From a virus, in IMG/VR virus record IMGVR_UViG_3300034102_002101, positions 1 through 64,000 of that record: DNA of 64,000 nucleotides; one strand, 5' to 3'. Of the stretch, positions 21,704 to 31,491 are shown in pieces. Position numbers and translations under genes: made by a program. A model generated the notes under the pieces. That model was not told the DNA's origin and did not search any database. It worked only from the letters and a program-made list of their open reading frames with translations. Positions within the stretch are counted from its first letter, which is position 1, and every line of letters begins with the position of its first letter.

Positions 21704-21733
21704 AGTTATTTCAGACCTTTCCATTAGAGTCAA
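21704..21733 (-). promoter_or_regulatory. duplicated RNase Z-type promoter on the minus strand
   Basis: Minus-strand TTGACT (complement of 21728-21733) and GAAATAACT (complement of 21704-21712) match the promoter at 17871-17899 in sequence and in the 35-base distance to the ATG. Confidence 0.55.
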
Positions 21734-21763
21734 CAAAAAAAGAAAGTTTTTTCGGTTTTTCCC

Positions 21764-21772
21764 ATATTTATT
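21764..21772 (+). promoter_or_regulatory. late-type motif ATATTTATT before 21777
   Basis: ATATTTATT, four bases, then the ATG at 21777. It is one of several copies of this motif in front of structural genes. Confidence 0.45.
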
Positions 21773-21776
21773 GGTT

Positions 21777-21971
21777 ATGCGTTTACGAGCAGACACAAAT
21801 AACACATTGACAGAACTACCGTATGTACCTCCCATCGAGATACCATCTCAGACAGGTGCTTTATTGTCGGGTGATAGGAATAAACTCGATGGTTTGGGTG
21901 TAACATATCAAGAAGTTCCGTCTGGTGATTCTTATCACCCGAAGATTTGCGGTACTTCTACTATCAAATAA
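21777..21971 (+). CDS. small structural-region protein, 64 aa
   Basis: ATG at 21777 is preferred to an upstream TTG. It contains LPYVPPIEIPSQTGALLSGDRNKLDGL, a linker often found at the N-terminal or joining part of phage tail-fibre proteins. Probably a small fibre-associated protein or a detached N-terminal module of the next fibre. Confidence 0.6.
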   Translation: MRLRADTNNTLTELPYVPPIEIPSQTGALLSGDRNKLDGLGVTYQEVPSGDSYHPKICGTSTIK

Positions 21972-22027
21972 AAAATGCAATATCGTTATTTATACACGTA
22001 ACAACATTATATATACAATAAAATTAC

Positions 22028-25000
22028 ATGGCAAATCAAACCCTCACAGCGAACCAAAATTATGATGATGCCGCAATCAGCGGCCTGCTCAACGGCGAAG
22101 ACGTTACGTTGTCCGGATTCCGGTTGACCATCAACAGCGATACACGCTGGGGCCAACAGGCAGCGGTAATTGGGAATGCCGTCTACTCGTCCACAATAGG
22201 CGGCGATGTCACGATTGACGGCACAACGGTTTGGTGGATGGCCTACGATGCGCCTAGCGGGAACGTTCCGGCGCTCGGAACGGCGGGCACGCAGGATTGC
22301 ACGGGTGGCACCAGCGGCGCTACGGGCGAGTTTTTAGGTATTTGGTCGGCAATTCCTGAATCTCCAGTAGCTGCCGCCGCATCAATTCCGGCGACAGGTT
22401 GGATCAAGTTTCGTTCTAAGGTTGGTACGTTCGTGGACAACGAAACCGTCACCTTGCCTGGTGGCGCAACCATCGTCGTCAACAGCGCGACAGGTGGGCA
22501 GCGTGGGTGGCTACATGTCGTCGGTGAGGCGCTGAACAACGTCAGCGTTCCTCGCCTTGGCTCACACGTAACCACTGGTGATTGGTTTGAGCTGGGCACA
22601 ACGAACGGCGCAGACGACCAAACTTTTGCAATCCCCGTACTCGACCACATTCCGGCAATTTGGGTAGAGACGGCAGTTGCTTCTGGCGTGTATGAAATCT
22701 GGCTTAATGGTGGAACCCGCTGGGGCACCAGCACGCAGTTCATTCCGACCGACGCCCGTGGGAAGTACTTTGGGCAGTGGGTCGAAATCAACGGTAACGC
22801 GACAAATGCCAGCCCCACCATTACAACTGCAACTACGACGGGGCTTGTTGTCGGAATGCCCGTGAACAATCACCACAACGCAGTCACCGCGCCTATCGCT
22901 GATGGTTCAGTCATTACCGCGATCAATCCAGGTGTGTCCATCACCCTGAGTAAAAACGCCACCTCAACCGCCGCAACGGTTATCCGCACACCGACCGCAT
23001 TACTTACCATCGCTCGTCGCGCCACCAACTCCTGTGGATTTAAGCCTGTTACCGGCCTCCGTGTTCGCGTTCCCAATGTGTTCTGCTCAACCTCCGACTC
23101 GTCTTCGTGGACTGGCAACCAGTGTCATCTTAGTGCCACTAGTCGGTACGAGTTAAACGCATCAAATGCTGGCACCATCACTGTCGATAAGGCGTCGATG
23201 CTGTGGTATCACAACGTTTCTGGGGCCTATACATACTCGGTTACGAATTGCGGCGTGTCCCATTCAAACAGTTTCCTTTTGGGCAACTTTGCCACGCCGA
23301 TGGTGTTTAATGACAACGGGGCGGGGCTCGAAGGACTTATCTCCTTTTCGCTTATCAACGGATCAGCGATGCCATTTGGCGGACAGATCCGGCGAAATCG
23401 CACTGCTCGCGGCGTGAATGTCGGCATAGCGGACCGCACTATAACGATGTCGGATTGCGCCAACCTCAATATCGACTATAACCAGCTTGAGCACTTCGGC
23501 GGCGCTGGAATTACTGACCGTTCTTCCGGTGACAACCGCATGTGTGAGGTCACTCGGTTTACCGACTGCACTTTCGACAACAATACGTTTATTGGCGGAT
23601 CGTTGCTCGTTTCGACCAGCGTTCGGTGTCACGCTAGAAATCACGTTTTTGCCGACCGAATCAACGGCACGACCAATGCGACCATCCCCCTTTCCCCAAT
23701 CATCTATCAGGCGAGCTGTACGGACTGCGTTATCGAGGGCCTGAGCATTTTTGCAGGTCTCACAAACGTGCATCCCTATAACCCGCTCGTCACGCTCCAA
23801 ACGAGCAGCGAGCGAGTAAAGGTCCGCAATATCGGCACCTACGCATCCCCGTTCCCAGCAGGCAGCGCCAATAAATGCTTCGGCGCGGTGACGTTATCTA
23901 GCGTCTTTAACTGCGAGGTGAACCGCATCTACATGGACGATACTCGGTCGTTCCTGATAAACGGGTTTAACAACGCGAATGGATGTGTCATTGATAACGT
24001 GTTCGGCGGTTACGCTTCATCGTGTTTCGTAAATCCGCTAAACACGACAATGCGTGGGCTTCGAGCAACCACACCGACGACAGGTGCAGCCGCAGTGTAC
24101 GGGTCGCATTGGCTCGACCAATTCGATAGTGCGACAACTGGACGCATTTCAATTCAATGCAACGAGCCTACAGCGGCATCAGCGGCGCAATGTGCTGTAA
24201 CCGCTGGGACGCCACGTTTCACATCAGCGGGCATTGTGGCGATGCCGACCCTTGGTGACCAGATTACATGGACAATGCCGTATTTCGCCATTGGGCATAC
24301 GGCGTTCGTTGCGTCGGATGTTGTGGTGACAGCAACCAATTCAGGCAACTTCTCTTACGAGTTTCAGGTCGATACTGGCAGCGGATTCAGTGCGTGGGCT
24401 GCTGCCACTTCAGCGAACCTCACCGCCATTGGTTCGTGGGCTGCTGCTACTGGTGTCAAGCTCAAGGTCCGTGCCACAGTCACCACGGCTGCTGCTGATA
24501 ATTCGCTAACTCAGCTTCGTTTCCTCACGGTGTCAGACACAACTAGCCAACAGATCCAATACCCATTCCAATTCACGGCAGCGATCACCGTTTCACCTAT
24601 TGTTGCGGGCAGTCGAGTTCAGATCTACAACGTAACCACAGACACGGAAATATTTAATGAGGTGGTCGATGATACGTCGCTGAATTTCCAATACTACGAC
24701 GGCACGGAAGCATCTACTGGCGACGAAATCCGCATTCGCATCCGCAAGCGCGGACAGGAGTCCGTCACGCTATCGACCGTCGTTACCGCTACGGGTGGCA
24801 GCTTTCTACCATCCCAAGGAACCGACATCCATTGCAGCGGCGCAACGCCAGCTAACTACTCGGTTGACGTCATAAATCTAAAGATTCGCGCAACTGGGGT
24901 GCGGGCAAATTTTACCGTCCAAGAAATCGCGGACATCATTTGTCTCGAACAGGCAACTGAGGATGGGATTAGGTTGGCTGAGTTTGCCAACATCTCGGGC

Positions 25001-27982
25001 CTTGTCGAACTGTCCCCAGGAGTTGAGACGGGCATCACCGTTGACCTCCTCGGGTGGCAATTATCATGGGCGTCAGGCAGTGTTGCGCAGGCCAGCGTAA
25101 CGGGCGGCAACCTCGTAGGTGGCATCGCAGGCGACCCCGTGGAGGACATAGTAGGTGGACCACAAGTGACGATAAATCTATCCGCCGCTGCAACCGCCGT
25201 CACCGCGAACGTCCCGACTGCCGCTGATGTCGCTACCGCAGTGCGCGCCGAGCTTGCGACGGAGCTTGCTCGCATCGATGCGGCTATCACCTCGCGTCTA
25301 GCCACAGCAGGGTACACAGTCCCGCCCACCTCTGCCGCCGTAGCCACTCAGGTCCGCACCGAACTCGGGACCGAGTTGGGTCGAATCGACGCTACCGTCT
25401 CCAGTCGCGCCACACAGACGAGCGTGGATGCGATCCCGACTACACCTCTCCTTGCTGCCAGCTATGTTGTTCCGCTTGACTCCACTGCCACGCAAGCCGC
25501 CGCAGCTGCTGCGCTCACAGCCTACGACCCACCTACGAAGGCCGAGCTAGATTCCGCTGTCGCGGGGATACCTACCGCTCCTTCTGCTGCATCTAATGCA
25601 AGCGCAGTACGCTCTGAACTATCGGTTGAGCTGGGTCGTATGGATGCCGCGATCTCCAGTCGTTCGACCTACGCAGGCGCAGACACCAGCGGCACTGCCA
25701 CGCTCCTTTCTCGTGTTACTGGGGCCGTGCTGCTGGCGAGTAACTATACCACACCACCCTCGGTGGATGCAATCCGCACGGAGATGGACACTAACTCGAC
25801 CAAGCTCGCCAACCTCGATGTGACCGTATCAAGCCGCAACGCAATCGCACCCGCAACGCCAGCTAACGTCACTACGGCGCAAAACAACGTCATCGCCGCT
25901 CTGCCCGCTGCTGCGCCATCGGCTGCTTCCAACGCATCGGCGGTTCGCTCCGAACTAGCAATCGAACTTGCCCGTATTGATGTCGCTACCTCAAGTCGCA
26001 ACGCCACCACGCCTCCGACCGCAGCGGCTAATGCTTCTGCCGTTCGTTCCGAGCTGGCAATGGAGCTGGGTCGTGTGGACGCAGCAGTGTCGAGCCGTTC
26101 AACTTACGCAGGTGCGGATACTAGTGGCACCACCACGCTTCTATCCCGTGTTACTGGGGCCGTACTCCTTGCCTCTAATTACACCACACCTCCGACTGTC
26201 ACTCAGATTCGCACGGAGATGGAGGTTGTCGGAGGTAAACTTTCCAACGTTGGTGATCAAGTGGATTTGGTTAAGGCTAAGACGGATAATCTCCCCGCAT
26301 CACCCGCTTCTACTACGAATATCACGGGCGGTACAATTACTACCGTAACCAATCTCACCAACGCTCCCACCAACGGCGATCTCACCGCCACTATGAAGGC
26401 GAGCGTCACCACGGCGGCAACGGCTGCGACTCCCACGGTTGCTGATACTAGTGGTACCACCACCTTGTTGACCCGAGTCACCGGAGCTGTGCTACTGGCA
26501 AGTAACTACACCGCGCCGCTTGACTCCACTGCCACGCAAGCCGCCGCAGCTGCTGCGCTCAACGCCTATGATGCTCCGACTAAAGCCGAGCTAGATTCCG
26601 CTGTAGCTCCACTTGCCACGACAACCAACCTCGACACCTTACCTACCCTAGCCGAGATGGAGGCTAGTACAATTCTCGCCAAGGAGGCAACGAGTCAGTT
26701 AATCCACGCGAAGACTACGAACCTACCCGCTTCTCCTGCCGCAGTCGGAAGCGCGATGACGTTAACCAGTGCTTATGACGCAGCAAAAACAGCCGCATCA
26801 CAGGCAAGTGTAGATGGTCTCGCAATTGCTGGGTCTCCTGTGACTTACACCGCTACATCGGCAACCCGTGTAATAGGTGATGATGACGGTGGCACGGTGA
26901 CAAACCTAGCTGCTTTGGATGGTTCCTATTTTATAACTGGTGAGTCTTCATCCCTTGGTTTAGAGGTTACGGTTGACTTATCCGCTTCTTCATTATTGGA
27001 GAACCCAAGTCTCTGCCGTGTAGTTGGATCTTATAGAGGGGCAGCTTCTCATACTGTTGTTATTTATGTTTGGAATTATATAACGGCATCGTGGGAGTCA
27101 AAAGCTGTAATGGCGGATAGATCAACTGATTTTGCTTATGTGTTTCCCGTTGGAATCGACAACGCCAATTCTCTGACTGGTGCGATGAGATTAAGATTTA
27201 AGCATTCTGGTACGTCATTTAGTAATTCTCATTCGTTAAATCTTGATTATATTGCTTGGGAGAAGGTGGCATCCAGTTCATCAATAGGATCGGATATAGC
27301 TCAAATCTTAGCCAATCAACATGAAGCCATGGTGCAAAGTGTTATCCATAGTGGGGTTGCGCAAGGGGGCACGGGAAATACTATCACTCTTAGTAGCGAA
27401 TCTTCCCAGCTGAATGGTTCTTATGACCCATCTATTATCACTATTTACTCCGGTACTGGTGCGGGCCAGTCGCGTATTGTTCTTCAGTATATTGGAGCTA
27501 CCCATGTCGCCGTTGTGAATCGCGATTGGCGAGAAATTCCAGATGAAAGCTCGACGTATGTCATTCATCCATATGCGGATATTCAAACGGTGAATGAGGG
27601 ATTAATTACATCTGCCACCTCAAATACAGCAAGATTAAACATTGACGCCTCTACGGTTAACGGTACTTATATTGGCCAAATTATTGCCATTCTGTCTGGA
27701 ACTGGCGCTGATCAAACCGCCACTATTACCGGATACAACGGATCAACACAAACTGCGACAATTGCTGGAAATTGGGTGGTAACTCCTGACTCTACATCGG
27801 CTTATGTGATGTTGCCTGTTTCTCCTGTGATGTTAGCGAATGCCACCCATACTGGAGCGGTCATTCCTACAGTTACTGCATTGACGGATGTTACTAATAT
27901 TCGCGAAGAAATAGAGCGAATTGGTGGTACTTTATCGGATGTTAAAAATGGTGTTGTTGGAATAACCGGATTGGTTGCGTAG
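22028..27982 (+). CDS. giant tail fibre/tailspike protein, 1984 aa, GC-rich
   Basis: The N-terminal 900 residues are strand-rich and Gly/Thr/Asn-rich, like a parallel beta-helix or other tailspike body. Residues about 1080-1600 carry heptad-type repeats (AVRAELATELARIDAAITSR, VRTELGTELGRIDATVSSR, TSGTATLLSRVTGAVLLASNY), a known trimeric fibre shaft pattern. The last about 370 residues form a separate tip (VTYTATSATRVIGDDDGGTVTN onward). From the first codons to about 26,850 the gene is markedly GC-richer than the genome, with codons such as GCC, ACC and CGC. The final about 1.1 kb returns to AT-rich. This is a clear sign of transfer and mosaic joining. Confidence 0.85.
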   Translation: MANQTLTANQNYDDAAISGLLNGEDVTLSGFRLTINSDTRWGQQAAVIGNAVYSSTIGGDVTIDGTTVWWMAYDAPSGNVPALGTAGTQDCTGGTSGATGEFLGIWSAIPESPVAAAASIPATGWIKFRSKVGTFVDNETVTLPGGATIVVNSATGGQRGWLHVVGEALNNVSVPRLGSHVTTGDWFELGTTNGADDQTFAIPVLDHIPAIWVETAVASGVYEIWLNGGTRWGTSTQFIPTDARGKYFGQWVEINGNATNASPTITTATTTGLVVGMPVNNHHNAVTAPIADGSVITAINPGVSITLSKNATSTAATVIRTPTALLTIARRATNSCGFKPVTGLRVRVPNVFCSTSDSSSWTGNQCHLSATSRYELNASNAGTITVDKASMLWYHNVSGAYTYSVTNCGVSHSNSFLLGNFATPMVFNDNGAGLEGLISFSLINGSAMPFGGQIRRNRTARGVNVGIADRTITMSDCANLNIDYNQLEHFGGAGITDRSSGDNRMCEVTRFTDCTFDNNTFIGGSLLVSTSVRCHARNHVFADRINGTTNATIPLSPIIYQASCTDCVIEGLSIFAGLTNVHPYNPLVTLQTSSERVKVRNIGTYASPFPAGSANKCFGAVTLSSVFNCEVNRIYMDDTRSFLINGFNNANGCVIDNVFGGYASSCFVNPLNTTMRGLRATTPTTGAAAVYGSHWLDQFDSATTGRISIQCNEPTAASAAQCAVTAGTPRFTSAGIVAMPTLGDQITWTMPYFAIGHTAFVASDVVVTATNSGNFSYEFQVDTGSGFSAWAAATSANLTAIGSWAAATGVKLKVRATVTTAAADNSLTQLRFLTVSDTTSQQIQYPFQFTAAITVSPIVAGSRVQIYNVTTDTEIFNEVVDDTSLNFQYYDGTEASTGDEIRIRIRKRGQESVTLSTVVTATGGSFLPSQGTDIHCSGATPANYSVDVINLKIRATGVRANFTVQEIADIICLEQATEDGIRLAEFANISGLVELSPGVETGITVDLLGWQLSWASGSVAQASVTGGNLVGGIAGDPVEDIVGGPQVTINLSAAATAVTANVPTAADVATAVRAELATELARIDAAITSRLATAGYTVPPTSAAVATQVRTELGTELGRIDATVSSRATQTSVDAIPTTPLLAASYVVPLDSTATQAAAAAALTAYDPPTKAELDSAVAGIPTAPSAASNASAVRSELSVELGRMDAAISSRSTYAGADTSGTATLLSRVTGAVLLASNYTTPPSVDAIRTEMDTNSTKLANLDVTVSSRNAIAPATPANVTTAQNNVIAALPAAAPSAASNASAVRSELAIELARIDVATSSRNATTPPTAAANASAVRSELAMELGRVDAAVSSRSTYAGADTSGTTTLLSRVTGAVLLASNYTTPPTVTQIRTEMEVVGGKLSNVGDQVDLVKAKTDNLPASPASTTNITGGTITTVTNLTNAPTNGDLTATMKASVTTAATAATPTVADTSGTTTLLTRVTGAVLLASNYTAPLDSTATQAAAAAALNAYDAPTKAELDSAVAPLATTTNLDTLPTLAEMEASTILAKEATSQLIHAKTTNLPASPAAVGSAMTLTSAYDAAKTAASQASVDGLAIAGSPVTYTATSATRVIGDDDGGTVTNLAALDGSYFITGESSSLGLEVTVDLSASSLLENPSLCRVVGSYRGAASHTVVIYVWNYITASWESKAVMADRSTDFAYVFPVGIDNANSLTGAMRLRFKHSGTSFSNSHSLNLDYIAWEKVASSSSIGSDIAQILANQHEAMVQSVIHSGVAQGGTGNTITLSSESSQLNGSYDPSIITIYSGTGAGQSRIVLQYIGATHVAVVNRDWREIPDESSTYVIHPYADIQTVNEGLITSATSNTARLNIDASTVNGTYIGQIIAILSGTGADQTATITGYNGSTQTATIAGNWVVTPDSTSAYVMLPVSPVMLANATHTGAVIPTVTALTDVTNIREEIERIGGTLSDVKNGVVGITGLVA

Positions 27983-28010
27983 AATATATAAGATATTCTG
28001 TTGTTGCTAT

Positions 28011-28019
28011 ATATTTATA
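28011..28019 (+). promoter_or_regulatory. late-type motif ATATTTATA before 28037
   Basis: ATATTTATA with 17 bases to the ATG at 28037; the only copy in the short gap after the giant fibre gene. Confidence 0.45.
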
Positions 28020-28036
28020 TTCATTAATTTCACCAT

Positions 28037-28594
28037 ATGTCATATACTCTACACACCGATAAAACAGAAACATTCGAATGTTCCCTCGCATTAGAGGGAG
28101 CATCATTAAAAAATGCGTTTGCTAGATTGATACTCGAAGTTGATGGATTGAATGTTATGTTCAATGGGACAATAAATGAGAACGGGAAATGTTCCGTCAG
28201 TATAGAAAACTTAAAAAAGATATTCCCGAAAAATTGTGAAGGGAATATGTTTTTGGAAGTTGTTGCTGATGATACGTATTTTTCTCCGTGGAAAGATTCG
28301 GTTGAGTTAAAACCATCGAAGTCACTAACAGTTGAAGTAATTACGACAAAGAAAGACGAAAAGGTTGGTCCGAAACTAGTGGTGAATGAAGTAAAGGGAA
28401 TAGAGAAGAGACATTCCGAGATAATAAAAGAAGTGATGAGTATTTTACAAAAAAATACTAGAATAAAAACATTTTCAAACAATAAAATTTCCGATGCTAT
28501 TGAACCAATTCTAAATACTTATTTCTTAAACATAGGTGAGCCATATAACAAAAATATTATGGCTGAAATCTTGAAAGAAATAAGAAATGGCTAA
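28037..28594 (+). CDS. conserved phage structural-region protein, 185 aa
   Basis: The N-terminal 100 residues form a beta-sandwich-like domain (TFECSLALEGASLKNAFARL, LEVVADDTYFSPWKDSVELK). I recognise this pattern from unassigned proteins of T4-like and other large phages. The C-terminal part is helical. It overlaps the next fibre gene by eight bases. Probably a virion protein; role unknown. Confidence 0.65.
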   Translation: MSYTLHTDKTETFECSLALEGASLKNAFARLILEVDGLNVMFNGTINENGKCSVSIENLKKIFPKNCEGNMFLEVVADDTYFSPWKDSVELKPSKSLTVEVITTKKDEKVGPKLVVNEVKGIEKRHSEIIKEVMSILQKNTRIKTFSNNKISDAIEPILNTYFLNIGEPYNKNIMAEILKEIRNG

Positions 28595-30023
28595 TAACGA
28601 AGATTATACCGGAAAAAAAATAAAAGACACATATAAGTCGATTCTCCACTTGGGGAGCGACTCAAATGTGTATGATGGTACCGGTTCTATCATAATTCCT
28701 AAGAATTTTACAAGATTAATAAGTCAATCAATAGACTTTACATATACATCATCGGTCACATACATAGGCGCAACATTATCGCCAACGTTCTTTTCTGTGT
28801 GTGTTGGTGAGAATCCTTGTGGTATATATTCTTCCGGTTCATTCATTGTTAAGGAGTATAGTGGTTTGTGTATAAAACAATTTCCACCAAAGACTTCACC
28901 AACAGCATATTCAAAGTTATCATCATTTACGTTCAGAAATCTAGTGGGAATAGTTGATGATTTTAATATTTCAAATTATCACACATTAAAAGAGATACAC
29001 TTACCGTCACTTAAATATGTGATTGGTAATCTATCATGGAATAATTCCGAAAACATTGAACGGTGTGATGTTTCGTCGTTAGAATATGTTGGGTCATTTT
29101 TACCAAACAGTGGATCAATTGACATGAATTCAATGGATCTTCCTTCGTTGAGTAACTGCGCTGGTGACTTTTCGCCATCAACGTTATTATGTAATACAAT
29201 GAATATAGATAATTTGCATTATATAGGAGGAAGGTTCGGCGTCACAAACCTTACTAATTTAACTAATATATCCGGCTCATCTCTAATTTCCATTGGAGGA
29301 GATTTTAATCCAACATCATGTTCAAATGCTCATACCATGATATTCAATAACCTAACAAATATACACGGAAATTTTAATCCCGTTGGGTTGCCATTGTGTG
29401 ATAATATAAGTTTTAATAAATTAGTATATGTTGGTGGAAACTTCTCTCCGGTGTCAATGTCAGTACTATTGGATAATATCGGAAATCAATTTCCTTTGCT
29501 GGAACATATAGAAGGAGATTTTACATTGCATGTGTTAGAATCATGCTCCAGTGTATCTTTCGGTGAATTGGTTACGGTTTCTGGGTCGTACTCGGTATCC
29601 AATATGGATAACTTACTAGAGATTAACCATCCGAATTTACTGAATATTCGTGGGGTGAAATCCGTGTTTAATAACATAAACTTGACCACAATAACATTAC
29701 CGAATATACAACGGGTGGAAGGTGGACTACATTATTATAATTGCCCCAATCTCTCGGACATTAATATCGGATATTCGTTATCTAGTTTAGGGTTCGGTGA
29801 TGTTAATATTACCGATGCATCATTATCCCCATACAGTGTAGAAATTATTCTACAGTCGCTCGCTAGGTTGGATGGTACAAATAGCACAACTTTGTGGGGA
29901 TCTGGGAGAACCGTTAATTTAAGTGGGGGAACCTCGTGTGGAATCGCGCTGTTAACACCATCGGCAATATTATCTAGAAATATATTATCGACTAGAGGAG
30001 TTGTCGTAATACTAAATAATTAA
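28587..30023 (+). CDS. tail fibre protein with leucine-rich-like repeats, 478 aa
   Basis: The N-terminus (DTYKSILHLGSDSNVYDGTGSIII) matches the fibre at 19878, an attachment module. Residues about 130-400 are a run of units of 20-25 residues built on a L-x-x-I-x-G-x-F/L pattern (NLTNIHGNFNPVGLP, KLVYVGGNFSPVSM, GELVTVSGSYSVSNM), resembling leucine-rich or receptor-L-type solenoids. Such solenoids bind sugars or proteins, so this is a likely receptor-binding protein. The end (SRNILSTRGVVVILNN) is short. Confidence 0.75.
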   Translation: MANNEDYTGKKIKDTYKSILHLGSDSNVYDGTGSIIIPKNFTRLISQSIDFTYTSSVTYIGATLSPTFFSVCVGENPCGIYSSGSFIVKEYSGLCIKQFPPKTSPTAYSKLSSFTFRNLVGIVDDFNISNYHTLKEIHLPSLKYVIGNLSWNNSENIERCDVSSLEYVGSFLPNSGSIDMNSMDLPSLSNCAGDFSPSTLLCNTMNIDNLHYIGGRFGVTNLTNLTNISGSSLISIGGDFNPTSCSNAHTMIFNNLTNIHGNFNPVGLPLCDNISFNKLVYVGGNFSPVSMSVLLDNIGNQFPLLEHIEGDFTLHVLESCSSVSFGELVTVSGSYSVSNMDNLLEINHPNLLNIRGVKSVFNNINLTTITLPNIQRVEGGLHYYNCPNLSDINIGYSLSSLGFGDVNITDASLSPYSVEIILQSLARLDGTNSTTLWGSGRTVNLSGGTSCGIALLTPSAILSRNILSTRGVVVILNN

Positions 30024-30024
30024 A

Positions 30025-30978
30025 TTATAGTCGCAATTTTTCTTTAATCTGTTCTATATCGTGTTGGGCAGAAGTGTCTTTTTCCCACCAAGCCGATACG
30101 TGCTTCTTGAAATTATCGACTTGTGCTGGGTCTATATTCGATATGAACGTTTTTGTTGAATTATTCAACGCGACCAGATCAGTAGCCAGTTTATCTGATT
30201 TGGCTTTCCCATACGCCACCATAGGAGCGACTATTGCGCCAGCAACGCCAGCTATCGGTGCAAATGCTGGGAACACCTTTCCTAATATCGGTGCAATTAG
30301 AGCAAAAATATAAACGCCCGCTGCGGTCCATACCCAGAACATAAGATTATCCCATTTTGCTGCCGTGGCGTCTCTTTCAAGTGCCCATTTATTTGCTTTT
30401 TCTTGTAGGTCGTCTATTATGATTTTGTCTCGCTCTTGTGTAATTCTTAATTTTTCACTTATTTGTTCTTTTTCTTCCACCGTTTTTTGTAAATTTTTAT
30501 TTATATCATTTAATGTTTGTTCCCCCTGTAATCTGACAGCTTTTATTTCCGAGTTTAGGTTAGAAACTAATAATTTTATCTCTTCTATAGCCTTTGGGTC
30601 CAATGGTCCAACCGCCTGATCCAATGCGTTATTTGCCGTGTCGTTTAGAGTTTTTGCCGTTTCCAATTCTTTCACCGGTAATTTTCCGCTTGCTGTCGTC
30701 ACTTGCGCAGCTGTTATTGCTACCCCAGTACCCACAGATGCACCATGAGCAGTTTTTAATTGTTCATCTATTTCTTTTTGGATTTTCTTCTTTAGTTCCA
30801 TTTCTTTTTGTTCTGCCGTTTTTTTTGCATCGTCCACATTTGCTATTGGTGAACTATCTCTATTTCCTGCCTTATTTTGAACAAAAAAATGAATACCGAA
30901 ATATCCACAAACAGCTATTACGCCTACGGCGATGATAGTTTCTACGCCAAATGTACCCTTACGTTTTGGATCTTTCAT
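30025..30978 (-). CDS. membrane protein with coiled coil, 317 aa
   Basis: The N-terminal transmembrane helix (VETIIAVGVIAVCGYFGIHFFV) is followed by a charged coiled-coil region (about 45-75 and 130-205, with TLNDINKNLQKTVEEKEQI). Two further hydrophobic helices (about 212-260, FWVWTAAGVYIFALIAPILG and VAGAIVAPMVAYG) precede a helical tail. It is second in a two-gene reverse operon between tail-fibre genes. A lysis or membrane-remodelling role is possible but not shown. Confidence 0.7.
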   Translation of the reverse strand: MKDPKRKGTFGVETIIAVGVIAVCGYFGIHFFVQNKAGNRDSSPIANVDDAKKTAEQKEMELKKKIQKEIDEQLKTAHGASVGTGVAITAAQVTTASGKLPVKELETAKTLNDTANNALDQAVGPLDPKAIEEIKLLVSNLNSEIKAVRLQGEQTLNDINKNLQKTVEEKEQISEKLRITQERDKIIIDDLQEKANKWALERDATAAKWDNLMFWVWTAAGVYIFALIAPILGKVFPAFAPIAGVAGAIVAPMVAYGKAKSDKLATDLVALNNSTKTFISNIDPAQVDNFKKHVSAWWEKDTSAQHDIEQIKEKLRL

Positions 30979-30979
30979 A

Positions 30980-31420
30980 TTATTTCCTTTTATTTGTTAC
31001 TTCGTTGGTTTTCGACGATTTAATTTCTTTTAAATCAACCGGAGATTTTGTCGAGACTTTACTGTGATAGATATTCAATTTATTTATCAGTTCTTCCAAT
31101 GTTTTAGCATTAAACTTTCTAAATTTTGGAAGAGACCCACTAAAATTCTCAACAACGTAACCAATTGGTCCCTTATTTACACGAAATATTGAATATTGGG
31201 AGTTTTGTAAAATACCATTTTGCCACTCAACTTTTGGCTGAATAGATACTGTTACCATAAACGATGCTCTTTCTTCCCCACCCAATGACGTATATTGTAT
31301 ACCGACATACGGGAATTGCAATTTTTGTTTGATTTCTTGGAAAGCTGTTTTTTCTTCTGGAGAAAATGCAATTTCATTAATACATTCTCTAATCAATTTT
31401 TTTAAGTCTAATTTTTTCAT
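30980..31420 (-). CDS. hypothetical protein with LKKLIRE-type N-terminus, 146 aa
   Basis: Begins MKKLDLKKLIRECINEIAF, a short amphipathic start helix that recurs in many unassigned proteins of large T4-like phages; the gene at 60260 has a similar one. The middle is strand-rich and the end basic. It is first of the reverse operon, one base before the membrane protein gene, with a late-type motif in front. Confidence 0.68.
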   Translation of the reverse strand: MKKLDLKKLIRECINEIAFSPEEKTAFQEIKQKLQFPYVGIQYTSLGGEERASFMVTVSIQPKVEWQNGILQNSQYSIFRVNKGPIGYVVENFSGSLPKFRKFNAKTLEELINKLNIYHSKVSTKSPVDLKEIKSSKTNEVTNKRK

Positions 31421-31427
31421 ATATACA

Positions 31428-31436
31428 TATAAATAT
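31428..31436 (-). promoter_or_regulatory. late-type motif on minus strand for the reverse operon
   Basis: The minus strand reads ATATTTATA (complement of 31428-31436) seven bases before the ATG at 31420. The motif thus follows gene orientation, as a promoter should. Confidence 0.5.
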
Positions 31437-31478
31437 CCACAAATTACTATAAATTCTGTGCTATTTTGAATTTATTTC

Positions 31479-31487
31479 ATATTTATA
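31479..31487 (+). promoter_or_regulatory. late-type motif ATATTTATA before 31492
   Basis: ATATTTATA, four bases (GATC), then ATG. The same 4-base spacing occurs before 36301 and 38635. Confidence 0.55.
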
Positions 31488-31491
31488 GATC

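Noticed and set aside
22243-26481. Several frames of 60-208 codons on both strands inside the giant GC-rich fibre gene
   Set aside because: GC-rich DNA has few stop codons; these frames have low-complexity composition and lie wholly inside a clear gene.
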